From Solenopsis invicta (taxonomy: Eukaryota; Arthropoda; Insecta; Hymenoptera; Formicidae), in assembly GCF_016802725.1 (NCBI RefSeq), contig NC_052666.1, forward strand, positions 8,273,875 through 8,337,874: a stretch of DNA of 64,000 nt, in the 5' to 3' direction. Below the pieces are notes generated by a model, which saw only the letters and a list, made by a program, of their open reading frames with translations, had not been told where the DNA came from and ran no database searches. Positions 1 through 9,621 of the stretch are shown in pieces. Position 1 is the stretch's first letter, and every line of letters begins with the position of its first letter. The position numbers and the translations under genes were made by a program.

Positions 1-2028
1 CATAACATCCATGTTTCTCCCTTAGAATTTAGTCCTGAGACTCCTCTGGACACTTTACATAACAATTGGTTCACCAATCTAAACGGTATTGATATCCCGA
101 ATGATGTCCGATACCTTTTACAACTAGGTGATCGTTTTGGTTTACCATTGTTGAATATAAACAGGGGGAAGATGTTGTTAGAATTTATCAAACACATTGA
201 ACACAACATCTCTAAATACAGGAAAAATATACATGACGCAATTAGAAACCGATCTGTATCGATCCTTGAGGGCCTGTTCCGCAGAGACCGTTCGCGAAAT
301 ATTAATGACCAGCTAATTAAAGACTGGTTACGAACCACGAGTAGATTTGTTAGGGAGCATCCTAACATTTTGTTTACCAGGGCAGACAAGGGTAACATAA
401 CTGTTGCCCTTGACAGAAATGACTACATCTTGAGGATGGAAGGCATGCTCTCAGACGATTCTACTTACGTCAAATTATCCAAAGATCCGATTGTTATATT
501 AACAAAAGAAGCGCGCTCCCTCCTCTCTAATTGGAAGGAGAAGGGTTTCATCGAACAACATTTATATAGGAGTATGTTAACAACGGACGGCATCTTACCG
601 AGAGCCTATGGTCTGCCGAAGATCCATAAACCTAATATTCCATTAAGAATCATAATTTCTTCTATAAACAGTCCACTATACTCATTAGCTTATCATTTAC
701 ATGAAATAATTTATAACAGTTTACCAGAAGCGGATAGTTTCATAAAAAACAGTGTCCATTTAGTTAATAAACTAAATGGCCTTTCCTTGAGATCAGATCA
801 CGTCTTATTGTCTTTGGACGTCGTGTCACTTTTCACCAATGTTCCAAAAGACTTAGCGGTGGAAAGCGTCACGTCCAGATGGGATTTGATTTCTAAAAAT
901 ACTACTATTCCGCTCGTTGAATTTCTCAAAGCTCTTAATTTAATAATAGATTCTACATTTTTCAAATTTAATAATGTGTGCTACAAACAGATCTTCGGTT
1001 TGCCGATGGGTTCCCCGTTGTCTCCTATCTTGGCGGATTTAGTCTTGCAAGACTTGGAGTGCAAGGCGATTAAATCTCTCTCCTTTCATCTGCCATTTTA
1101 CTATAGATATGTAGATGACATATTATTAGCAGCTCCTGTAAGCTTGTTACCGGACATTCTTGACACGTTCAATTCTATGCATGAACGCTTACAATTTACT
1201 ATGGAGAGAGAGAGCGAGGGAAAAATCAGTTTTCTTGATGTCATGCTATTGAGGGTGAATGATAGAATTATTCTCGATCAGTATCGCAAACCAACGTTCT
1301 CGGGAAGATACTTGAATTTCTTCTCACATCATCCCTTGTGTCACAAAAAGGGTGTCATCTTCGGTATGGTTGACAAATTAATTTCTTTATCACATCCGCA
1401 ATTTCATCGTAAGAACTTCATAATTTTAATCAATATCTTATTAGAAAATAATTATCCATTAAATTCTATTTTTGCCATGATTCATTGTAGACTCAAACAC
1501 CTTTTTTATAGAGATGACAGTTGTGTTATGGATAAACATGTGAGAAGATTTTTTACGATCCCTTACATTGAGTCGGTATCAGAGAAATTCTCGTCTTTCT
1601 CATGTCAGTTTGATTGCAGTGTGGCGTTCACTATCCCTTCTAAATTGAATAAATTTATAACCACCGGTAAAGACCACATAGAGCGTCTTACTTGTAATGA
1701 CGTGGTCTATAAAATCAATTGTAAAGACTGCGATTCTTCTTACGTGGGACAGACTAAGCGTCAGCTAAAAACAAGAGTAAACGAACATAAAGCGGATATT
1801 AGAAAGGCCAGTTCTCCTTCGGTTATTTCGTCACATCGTATTTCTGAAAACCACGATTTTGATTGGGAGAACGTCGAAATTTTAGACAAAGAGCCTTCTT
1901 ACGTAAAAAGATCTATATCCGAGATGTTACACATCAAAAATCAATCGCATGGACTCAACAAACAAAGTGATACCGAACTCCTCTCGGATGCGTATCTTCC
2001 TATTCTCGAACGTATTCCCCCTTCTTAG
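1..2028 (+). CDS. Penelope-like RT/GIY-YIG polyprotein, copy 1 (5' cut by window edge)
   Basis: The frame is open from base 1 and aligns with codon 201 onward of the full copies, so the start lies outside the window. It keeps the RT active site YVDD and the C-terminal GIY-YIG nuclease. It differs from the other copies at several residues (N for S in NLSG, T for S in ERLSCND, L for F in IIFDQ, S for F in PLNFIF), so it is the most divergent copy visible. It keeps G in the RT motif FGLPMGSP. No stop or frameshift is seen in the visible part. Confidence 0.93.
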   Translation, partial: HNIHVSPLEFSPETPLDTLHNNWFTNLNGIDIPNDVRYLLQLGDRFGLPLLNINRGKMLLEFIKHIEHNISKYRKNIHDAIRNRSVSILEGLFRRDRSRNINDQLIKDWLRTTSRFVREHPNILFTRADKGNITVALDRNDYILRMEGMLSDDSTYVKLSKDPIVILTKEARSLLSNWKEKGFIEQHLYRSMLTTDGILPRAYGLPKIHKPNIPLRIIISSINSPLYSLAYHLHEIIYNSLPEADSFIKNSVHLVNKLNGLSLRSDHVLLSLDVVSLFTNVPKDLAVESVTSRWDLISKNTTIPLVEFLKALNLIIDSTFFKFNNVCYKQIFGLPMGSPLSPILADLVLQDLECKAIKSLSFHLPFYYRYVDDILLAAPVSLLPDILDTFNSMHERLQFTMERESEGKISFLDVMLLRVNDRIILDQYRKPTFSGRYLNFFSHHPLCHKKGVIFGMVDKLISLSHPQFHRKNFIILINILLENNYPLNSIFAMIHCRLKHLFYRDDSCVMDKHVRRFFTIPYIESVSEKFSSFSCQFDCSVAFTIPSKLNKFITTGKDHIERLTCNDVVYKINCKDCDSSYVGQTKRQLKTRVNEHKADIRKASSPSVISSHRISENHDFDWENVEILDKEPSYVKRSISEMLHIKNQSHGLNKQSDTELLSDAYLPILERIPPS

Positions 2029-2807
2029 GTTTATCATCCCTCCTCTTTGTACTCTTTTCGTGCGGTCCGCCGAGGCCATCCCACTCGTTCGGTTCTTATT
2101 ATTTGTATCTATTCCTTCCAAGATGTAACATCTTTCCTCATATTACTGTGACACGAGTTTTGGTGCCTAGAGGTATTTAGTATACAATTCTTTGTTTCGA
2201 GTATTATTTCTTATTTACTATTTTACATCTCTTGACTTGTACAGTTTTCTACTTTTTTTCCACATTTACTTAATTATTTAATTACAATATTTATTTTATT
2301 ATTTATTTCTTAATTTTAATCTCCTGTTAATTATTTTTAATTACTAAATTCGTATTGTTGTTTGTTACAAGTTTAATATTCATTCCTTAATATTATTCTT
2401 TATTTTAATCAGCAAATCAAGTCATGTTGATTTTTCGAAGCTCTTGTCTCGGCACATGCTCCTTGAGTTTGTTTATTATGTTACGAGGATAGAGGATGTA
2501 CATCGCGGCTCATCACAATTTCTAATTTTTTGGTAACTAGATTTAATTGTGTCTTCTTTTTTTCGTTTGTTTCGGGAAAAAATTTGTAACATTATTATAA
2601 TTATTGCGATTATTTTGTTCTCATAGACTTTTATACTGAGGATGACCGACATTAAAGGTCGAAACGTTTATCATTGGATTTATGCTGTTATTTATTTATT
2701 CGCACCTGACATCTTGCGTGGCTCTCAAGCTCAATTTTCCTCATCATTAATTTATTTAAGTGAGCCTTAATCTTTGACTAATTGTTTTAATTAACCCGAG
2801 CGTTACC
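2029..2807 (+). repeat. Penelope-like inter-ORF spacer (pseudo-LTR-like region)
   Basis: This AT-rich segment follows every copy of the frame; the equivalents are 5436-6214, 8843-9621, 12250-13029 and 15658-16380. It holds the 3' untranslated region, the hammerhead-like core about 610 bp after the stop codon, and the short leader of the next unit. Because units are tandem, the same sequence serves as both the 3' end of one unit and the 5' end of the next. No other coding potential is seen. Confidence 0.8.
2636..2669 (+). ncRNA. Hammerhead-ribozyme-like core, spacer after copy 1
   Basis: The segment reads CTGAGGA, then a stem GACC/GGTC (2644-2647 with 2657-2660) closing a 9-nt loop, then GAAA. 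This matches the hammerhead core CUGANGA - stem II - GAAA. It is followed by the palindrome AAACGTTT (2662-2669), where stem III would be, and by ATC. A weak stem I (CATA 2622-2625 with TATG 2681-2684) can be drawn. Stem III is minimal, so activity may need a dimer. Hammerhead motifs are known from Penelope-like terminal repeats; catalysis here is inference. Confidence 0.72.
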
Positions 2808-5435
2808 ATGGGTCCTCAATTCTCCGTATCTCCGCCTAAATTTTTTACTTTTATTAGAAATTGTTTCGGAAACCACACATGTTTCCTTTTAAATAAGTTT
2901 ATCAAACTCAGCCGATCTTTGACATATTTATATATGCGAATCCGGTTTATCAAAGCGTGCTTGAAATATGATCTAACTCCGACACATTTGAACATCTATA
3001 GAAGACAGGCAAATATTTCATTGTTCCATAAGACCTCGTTTAACAGTCTTGACAGAATCAGTAATAACTTTATCAACATTGTATTAAGATTAGAACTAAG
3101 AGATGCGTACAAACATTTACATTTCTTAAGACATCAATTTTATAAGACCTCGAGGAGCGTATCGAATGTCCTCCCTCCACTGATCGAGAGTGATTTTTTC
3201 ACCTTTCAAGAAAAAAGGAATGGTTGGTTGTGGCACAGGGAGACTTCTAGGATCGAAAAAAAGATTGATTGGTTGAGACAAAAAAAGCGTCAATTTTCTA
3301 TTAACAAAATAGAACACATTAATTATGTTGCCAAGACTCCTAATGTATCTAACGAAAAAACAACTTTTTCGTTCCAACAGCTTACGCCTAGTGTTAACGA
3401 GACATTGCATAACATCCATGTTTCTCCCTTAGAATTTAGTCCTGAGACTCCTCTGGACACTTTACATAACAATTGGTTCACCAATCTAAGCGGTATTGAT
3501 ATCCCGAATGATGTCCGATACCTTTTACAACTAGGTGATCGTTTTGGTTTACCATTGTTGAATATAAACAGGGGGAAGATGTTGTTAGAATTTATCAAAC
3601 ACATTGAACACAACATCTCTAAATACAGGAAAAATATACATGACGCAATTAGAAACCGATCTGTATCGATCCTTGAGGGCCTGTTCCGCAGAGACCGTTC
3701 GCGAAATATTAATGACCAGCTAATTAAAGACTGGTTACGAACCACGAGTAGATTTGTTAGGGAGCATCCTAACATTTTGTTTACCAGGGCAGACAAGGGT
3801 AACATAACTGTTGCCCTTGACAGAAATGACTACATCTTGAGGATGGAAGGCATGCTCTCAGACGATTCTACTTACGTCAAATTATCCAAAGATCCGATTG
3901 TTATATTAACAAAAGAAGCGCGCTCCCTCCTCTCTAATTGGAAGGAGAAGGGTTTCATCGAACAACATTTATATAGGAGTATGTTAACAACGGACGGCAT
4001 CTTACCGAGAGCCTATGGTCTGCCGAAGATCCATAAACCTAATATTCCATTAAGAATCATAATTTCTTCTATAAACAGTCCACTATACTCATTAGCTTAT
4101 CATTTACATGAAATAATTTATAACAGTTTACCAGAAGCGGATAGTTTCATAAAAAACAGTGTCCATTTAGTTAATAAACTAAATGGCCTTTCCTTGAGAT
4201 CAGATCACGTCTTATTGTCTTTGGACGTCGTGTCACTTTTCACCAATGTTCCAAAAGACTTAGCGGTGGAAAGCGTCACGTCCAGATGGGATTTGATTTC
4301 TAAAAATACTACTATTCCGCTCGTTGAATTTCTCAAAGCTCTTAATTTAATAATAGATTCTACATTTTTCAAATTTAATAATGTGTGCTACAAACAGATC
4401 TTCGGTTTGCCGATGGGTTCCCCGTTGTCTCCTATCTTGGCGGATTTAGTCTTGCAAGACTTGGAGTGCAAGGCGATTAAATCTCTCTCCTTTCATCTGC
4501 CATTTTACTATAGATATGTAGATGACATATTATTAGCAGCTCCTGTAAGCTTGTTACCGGACATTCTTGACACGTTCAATTCTATGCATGAACGCTTACA
4601 ATTTACTATGGAGAGAGAGAGCGAGGGAAAAATCAGTTTTCTTGATGTCATGCTATTGAGGGTGAATGATAGAATTATTTTCGATCAGTATCGCAAACCA
4701 ACGTTCTCGGGAAGATACTTGAATTTCTTCTCACATCATCCCTTGTGTCACAAAAAGGGTGTCATCTTCGGTATGGTTGACAAATTAATTTCTTTATCAC
4801 ATCCGCAATTTCATCGTAAGAACTTCATAATTTTAATCAATATCTTATTAGAAAATAATTATCCATTAAATTTTATTTTTGCCATGATTCATTGTAGACT
4901 CAAACACCTTTTTTATAGAGATGACAGTTGTGTTATGGATAAACATGTGAGAAGATTTTTTACGATCCCTTACATTGAGTCGGTATCAGAGAAATTCTCG
5001 TCTTTCTCATGTCAGTTTGATTGCAGTGTGGCGTTCACTATCCCTTCTAAATTGAATAAATTTATAACCACCGGTAAAGACCACATAGAGCGTCTTTCTT
5101 GTAATGACGTGGTCTATAAAATCAATTGTAAAGACTGCGATTCTTCTTACGTGGGACAGACTAAGCGTCAGCTAAAAACAAGAGTAAACGAACATAAAGC
5201 GGATATTAGAAAGGCCAGTTCTCCTTCGGTTATTTCGTCACATCGTATTTCTGAAAACCACGATTTTGATTGGGAGAACGTCGAAATTTTAGACAAAGAG
5301 CCTTCTTACGTAAAAAGATCTATATCCGAGATGTTACACATCAAAAATCAATCGCATGGACTCAACAAACAAAGTGATACCGAACTCCTCTCGGATGCGT
5401 ATCTTCCTATTCTCGAACGTATTCCCCCTTCTTAG
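2808..5435 (+). CDS. Penelope-like RT/GIY-YIG polyprotein, copy 2
   Basis: The frame has 875 codons and starts at an ATG in good context (ACCATGG) with an in-frame stop upstream at 2775. Residues 1-330 are the basic Penelope N-terminal region. The RT core follows: motif A with D473 (LSLDVVSLF), motif B around G533 (GLPMGSPLSP) and motif C YVDD at 570-573. The C terminus is a GIY-YIG-type endonuclease: Y770, a CKDC pair, Y781 in YVGQT, then R and EH further on. In the family, RT and endonuclease together perform target-primed integration. The frame is intact with all key residues, so this copy could be functional. Confidence 0.95.
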   Translation: MGPQFSVSPPKFFTFIRNCFGNHTCFLLNKFIKLSRSLTYLYMRIRFIKACLKYDLTPTHLNIYRRQANISLFHKTSFNSLDRISNNFINIVLRLELRDAYKHLHFLRHQFYKTSRSVSNVLPPLIESDFFTFQEKRNGWLWHRETSRIEKKIDWLRQKKRQFSINKIEHINYVAKTPNVSNEKTTFSFQQLTPSVNETLHNIHVSPLEFSPETPLDTLHNNWFTNLSGIDIPNDVRYLLQLGDRFGLPLLNINRGKMLLEFIKHIEHNISKYRKNIHDAIRNRSVSILEGLFRRDRSRNINDQLIKDWLRTTSRFVREHPNILFTRADKGNITVALDRNDYILRMEGMLSDDSTYVKLSKDPIVILTKEARSLLSNWKEKGFIEQHLYRSMLTTDGILPRAYGLPKIHKPNIPLRIIISSINSPLYSLAYHLHEIIYNSLPEADSFIKNSVHLVNKLNGLSLRSDHVLLSLDVVSLFTNVPKDLAVESVTSRWDLISKNTTIPLVEFLKALNLIIDSTFFKFNNVCYKQIFGLPMGSPLSPILADLVLQDLECKAIKSLSFHLPFYYRYVDDILLAAPVSLLPDILDTFNSMHERLQFTMERESEGKISFLDVMLLRVNDRIIFDQYRKPTFSGRYLNFFSHHPLCHKKGVIFGMVDKLISLSHPQFHRKNFIILINILLENNYPLNFIFAMIHCRLKHLFYRDDSCVMDKHVRRFFTIPYIESVSEKFSSFSCQFDCSVAFTIPSKLNKFITTGKDHIERLSCNDVVYKINCKDCDSSYVGQTKRQLKTRVNEHKADIRKASSPSVISSHRISENHDFDWENVEILDKEPSYVKRSISEMLHIKNQSHGLNKQSDTELLSDAYLPILERIPPS

Positions 5436-6042
5436 GTTTATCATCCCTCCTCTTTGTACTCTTTTCGTGCGGTCCGCCGAGGCCATCCCACTCGTTCGGT
5501 TCTTATTATTTGTATCTATTCCTTCCAAGATGTAACATCTTTCCTCATATTACTGTGACACGAGTTTTGGTGCCTAGAGGTATTTAGTATACAATTCTTT
5601 GTTTCGAGTATTATTTCTTATTTACTATTTTACATCTCTTGACTTGTACAGTTTTCTACTTTTTTTCCACATTTACTTAATTATTTAATTACAATATTTA
5701 TTTTATTATTTATTTCTTAATTTTAATCTCCTGTTAATTATTTTTAATTACTAAATTCGTATTGTTGTTTGTTACAAGTTTAATATTCATTCCTTAATAT
5801 TATTCTTTATTTTAATCAGCAAATCAAGTCATGTTGATTTTTCGAAGCTCTTGTCTCGGCACATGCTCCTTGAGTTTGTTTATTATGTTACGAGGATAGA
5901 GGATGTACATCGCGGCTCATCACAATTTCTAATTTTTTGGTAACTAGATTTAATTGTGTCTTCTTTTTTTCGTTTGTTTCGGGAAAAAATTTGTAACATT
6001 ATTATAATTATTGCGATTATTTTGTTCTCATAGACTTTTATA

Positions 6043-6076
6043 CTGAGGATGACCGACATTAAAGGTCGAAACGTTT
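6043..6076 (+). ncRNA. Hammerhead-ribozyme-like core, spacer after copy 2
   Basis: The core is identical to that at 2636: CTGAGGA, GACC/GGTC stem, GAAA and the AAACGTTT palindrome. Confidence 0.7.
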
Positions 6077-6214
6077 ATCATTGGATTTATGCTGTTATTT
6101 ATTTATTCGCACCTGACATCTTGCGTGGCTCTCAAGCTCAATTTTCCTCATCATTAATTTATTTAAGTGAGCCTTAATCTTTGACTAATTGTTTTAATTA
6201 ACCCGAGCGTTACC

Positions 6215-8842
6215 ATGGGTCCTCAATTCTCCGTATCTCCGCCTAAATTTTTTACTTTTATTAGAAATTGTTTCGGAAACCACACATGTTTCCTTTTAAA
6301 TAAGTTTATCAAACTCAGCCGATCTTTGACATATTTATATATGCGAATCCGGTTTATCAAAGCGTGCTTGAAATATGATCTAACTCCGACACATTTGAAC
6401 ATCTATAGAAGACAGGCAAATATTTCATTGTTCCATAAGACCTCGTTTAACAGTCTTGACAGAATCAGTAATAACTTTATCAACATTGTATTAAGATTAG
6501 AACTAAGAGATGCGTACAAACATTTACATTTCTTAAGACATCAATTTTATAAGACCTCGAGGAGCGTATCGAATGTCCTCCCTCCACTGATCGAGAGTGA
6601 TTTTTTCACCTTTCAAGAAAAAAGGAATGGTTGGTTGTGGCACAGGGAGACTTCTAGGATCGAAAAAAAGATTGATTGGTTGAGACAAAAAAAGCGTCAA
6701 TTTTCTATTAACAAAATAGAACACATTAATTATGTTGCCAAGACTCCTAATGTATCTAACGAAAAAACAACTTTTTCGTTCCAACAGCTTACGCCTAGTG
6801 TTAACGAGACATTGCATAACATCCATGTTTCTCCCTTAGAATTTAGTCCTGAGACTCCTCTGGACACTTTACATAACAATTGGTTCACCAATCTAAGCGG
6901 TATTGATATCCCGAATGATGTCCGATACCTTTTACAACTAGGTGATCGTTTTGGTTTACCATTGTTGAATATAAACAGGGGGAAGATGTTGTTAGAATTT
7001 ATCAAACACATTGAACACAACATCTCTAAATACAGGAAAAATATACATGACGCAATTAGAAACCGATCTGTATCGATCCTTGAGGGCCTGTTCCGCAGAG
7101 ACCGTTCGCGAAATATTAATGACCAGCTAATTAAAGACTGGTTACGAACCACGAGTAGATTTGTTAGGGAGCATCCTAACATTTTGTTTACCAGGGCAGA
7201 CAAGGGTAACATAACTGTTGCCCTTGACAGAAATGACTACATCTTGAGGATGGAAGGCATGCTCTCAGACGATTCTACTTACGTCAAATTATCCAAAGAT
7301 CCGATTGTTATATTAACAAAAGAAGCGCGCTCCCTCCTCTCTAATTGGAAGGAGAAGGGTTTCATCGAACAACATTTATATAGGAGTATGTTAACAACGG
7401 ACGGCATCTTACCGAGAGCCTATGGTCTGCCGAAGATCCATAAACCTAATATTCCATTAAGAATCATAATTTCTTCTATAAACAGTCCACTATACTCATT
7501 AGCTTATCATTTACATGAAATAATTTATAACAGTTTACCAGAAGCGGATAGTTTCATAAAAAACAGTGTCCATTTAGTTAATAAACTAAATGGCCTTTCC
7601 TTGAGATCAGATCACGTCTTATTGTCTTTGGACGTCGTGTCACTTTTCACCAATGTTCCAAAAGACTTAGCGGTGGAAAGCGTCACGTCCAGATGGGATT
7701 TGATTTCTAAAAATACTACTATTCCGCTCGTTGAATTTCTCAAAGCTCTTAATTTAATAATAGATTCTACATTTTTCAAATTTAATAATGTGTGCTACAA
7801 ACAGATCTTCGATTTGCCGATGGGTTCCCCGTTGTCTCCTATCTTGGCGGATTTAGTCTTGCAAGACTTGGAGTGCAAGGCGATTAAATCTCTCTCCTTT
7901 CATCTGCCATTTTACTATAGATATGTAGATGACATATTATTAGCAGCTCCTGTAAGCTTGTTACCGGACATTCTTGACACGTTCAATTCTATGCATGAAC
8001 GCTTACAATTTACTATGGAGAGAGAGAGCGAGGGAAAAATCAGTTTTCTTGATGTCATGCTATTGAGGGTGAATGATAGAATTATTTTCGATCAGTATCG
8101 CAAACCAACGTTCTCGGGAAGATACTTGAATTTCTTCTCACATCATCCCTTGTGTCACAAAAAGGGTGTCATCTTCGGTATGGTTGACAAATTAATTTCT
8201 TTATCACATCCGCAATTTCATCGTAAGAACTTCATAATTTTAATCAATATCTTATTAGAAAATAATTATCCATTAAATTTTATTTTTGCCATGATTCATT
8301 GTAGACTCAAACACCTTTTTTATAGAGATGACAGTTGTGTTATGGATAAACATGTGAGAAGATTTTTTACGATCCCTTACATTGAGTCGGTATCAGAGAA
8401 ATTCTCGTCTTTCTCATGTCAGTTTGATTGCAGTGTGGCGTTCACTATCCCTTCTAAATTGAATAAATTTATAACCACCGGTAAAGACCACATAGAGCGT
8501 CTTTCTTGTAATGACGTGGTCTATAAAATCAATTGTAAAGACTGCGATTCTTCTTACGTGGGACAGACTAAGCGTCAGCTAAAAACAAGAGTAAACGAAC
8601 ATAAAGCGGATATTAGAAAGGCCAGTTCTCCTTCGGTTATTTCGTCACATCGTATTTCTGAAAACCACGATTTTGATTGGGAGAACGTCGAAATTTTAGA
8701 CAAAGAGCCTTCTTACGTAAAAAGATCTATATCCGAGATGTTACACATCAAAAATCAATCGCATGGACTCAACAAACAAAGTGATACCGAACTCCTCTCG
8801 GATGCGTATCTTCCTATTCTCGAAGGTATTCCCCCTTCTTAG
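6215..8842 (+). CDS. Penelope-like RT/GIY-YIG polyprotein, copy 3 (G533D in RT motif B)
   Basis: This is an intact 875-codon frame with the same domain order as copy 2. At 7811-7813 the codon is GAT instead of GGT, giving FDLPMGSP. That glycine belongs to the RT motif B loop, which is strongly conserved in reverse transcriptases, so activity is probably reduced or lost (inference). It also ends LEGIPPS where the others have LERIPPS. YVDD and the GIY-YIG residues are kept. The Asp is shared only with copy 4. Confidence 0.94.
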   Translation: MGPQFSVSPPKFFTFIRNCFGNHTCFLLNKFIKLSRSLTYLYMRIRFIKACLKYDLTPTHLNIYRRQANISLFHKTSFNSLDRISNNFINIVLRLELRDAYKHLHFLRHQFYKTSRSVSNVLPPLIESDFFTFQEKRNGWLWHRETSRIEKKIDWLRQKKRQFSINKIEHINYVAKTPNVSNEKTTFSFQQLTPSVNETLHNIHVSPLEFSPETPLDTLHNNWFTNLSGIDIPNDVRYLLQLGDRFGLPLLNINRGKMLLEFIKHIEHNISKYRKNIHDAIRNRSVSILEGLFRRDRSRNINDQLIKDWLRTTSRFVREHPNILFTRADKGNITVALDRNDYILRMEGMLSDDSTYVKLSKDPIVILTKEARSLLSNWKEKGFIEQHLYRSMLTTDGILPRAYGLPKIHKPNIPLRIIISSINSPLYSLAYHLHEIIYNSLPEADSFIKNSVHLVNKLNGLSLRSDHVLLSLDVVSLFTNVPKDLAVESVTSRWDLISKNTTIPLVEFLKALNLIIDSTFFKFNNVCYKQIFDLPMGSPLSPILADLVLQDLECKAIKSLSFHLPFYYRYVDDILLAAPVSLLPDILDTFNSMHERLQFTMERESEGKISFLDVMLLRVNDRIIFDQYRKPTFSGRYLNFFSHHPLCHKKGVIFGMVDKLISLSHPQFHRKNFIILINILLENNYPLNFIFAMIHCRLKHLFYRDDSCVMDKHVRRFFTIPYIESVSEKFSSFSCQFDCSVAFTIPSKLNKFITTGKDHIERLSCNDVVYKINCKDCDSSYVGQTKRQLKTRVNEHKADIRKASSPSVISSHRISENHDFDWENVEILDKEPSYVKRSISEMLHIKNQSHGLNKQSDTELLSDAYLPILEGIPPS

Positions 8843-9449
8843 GTTTATCATCCCTCCTCTTTGTACTCTTTTCGTGCGGTCCGCCGAGGCCATCCCACTC
8901 GTTCGGTTCTTATTATTTGTATCTATTCCTTCCAAGATGTAACATCTTTCCTCATATTACTGTGACACGAGTTTTGGTGCCTAGAGGTATTTAGTATACA
9001 ATTCTTTGTTTCGAGTATTATTTCTTATTTACTATTTTACATCTCTTGACTTGTACAGTTTTCTACTTTTTTTCCACATTTACTTAATTATTTAATTACA
9101 ATATTTATTTTATTATTTATTTCTTAATTTTAATCTCCTGTTAATTATTTTTAATTACTAAATTCGTATTGTTGTTTGTTACAAGTTTAATATTCATTCC
9201 TTAATATTATTCTTTATTTTAATCAGCAAATCAAGTCATGTTGATTTTTCGAAGCTCTTGTCTCGGCACATGCTCCTTGAGTTTGTTTATTATGTTACGA
9301 GGATAGAGGATGTACATCGCGGCTCATCACAATTTCTAATTTTTTGGTAACTAGATTTAATTGTGTCTTCTTTTTTTCGTTTGTTTCGGGAAAAAATTTG
9401 TAACATTATTATAATTATTGCGATTATTTTGTTCTCATAGACTTTTATA

Positions 9450-9483
9450 CTGAGGATGACCGACATTAAAGGTCGAAACGTTT
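9450..9483 (+). ncRNA. Hammerhead-ribozyme-like core, spacer after copy 3
   Basis: The core is identical to the other copies. The neighbouring spacer has a C to T change about 40 bp downstream that leaves the core untouched. Confidence 0.7.
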
Positions 9484-9621
9484 ATCATTGGATTTATGCT
9501 GTTATTTATTTATTCGCATCTGACATCTTGCGTGGCTCTCAAGCTCAATTTTCCTCATCATTAATTTATTTAAGTGAGCCTTAATCTTTGACTAATTGTT
9601 TTAATTAACCCGAGCGTTACC

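Noticed and set aside
3126..3805. Minus-strand open frames of 97 and 160 codons recurring in each Penelope unit
   Set aside because: They lie antisense within the conserved RT frame and recur only because the units do. They have no recognisable domain.
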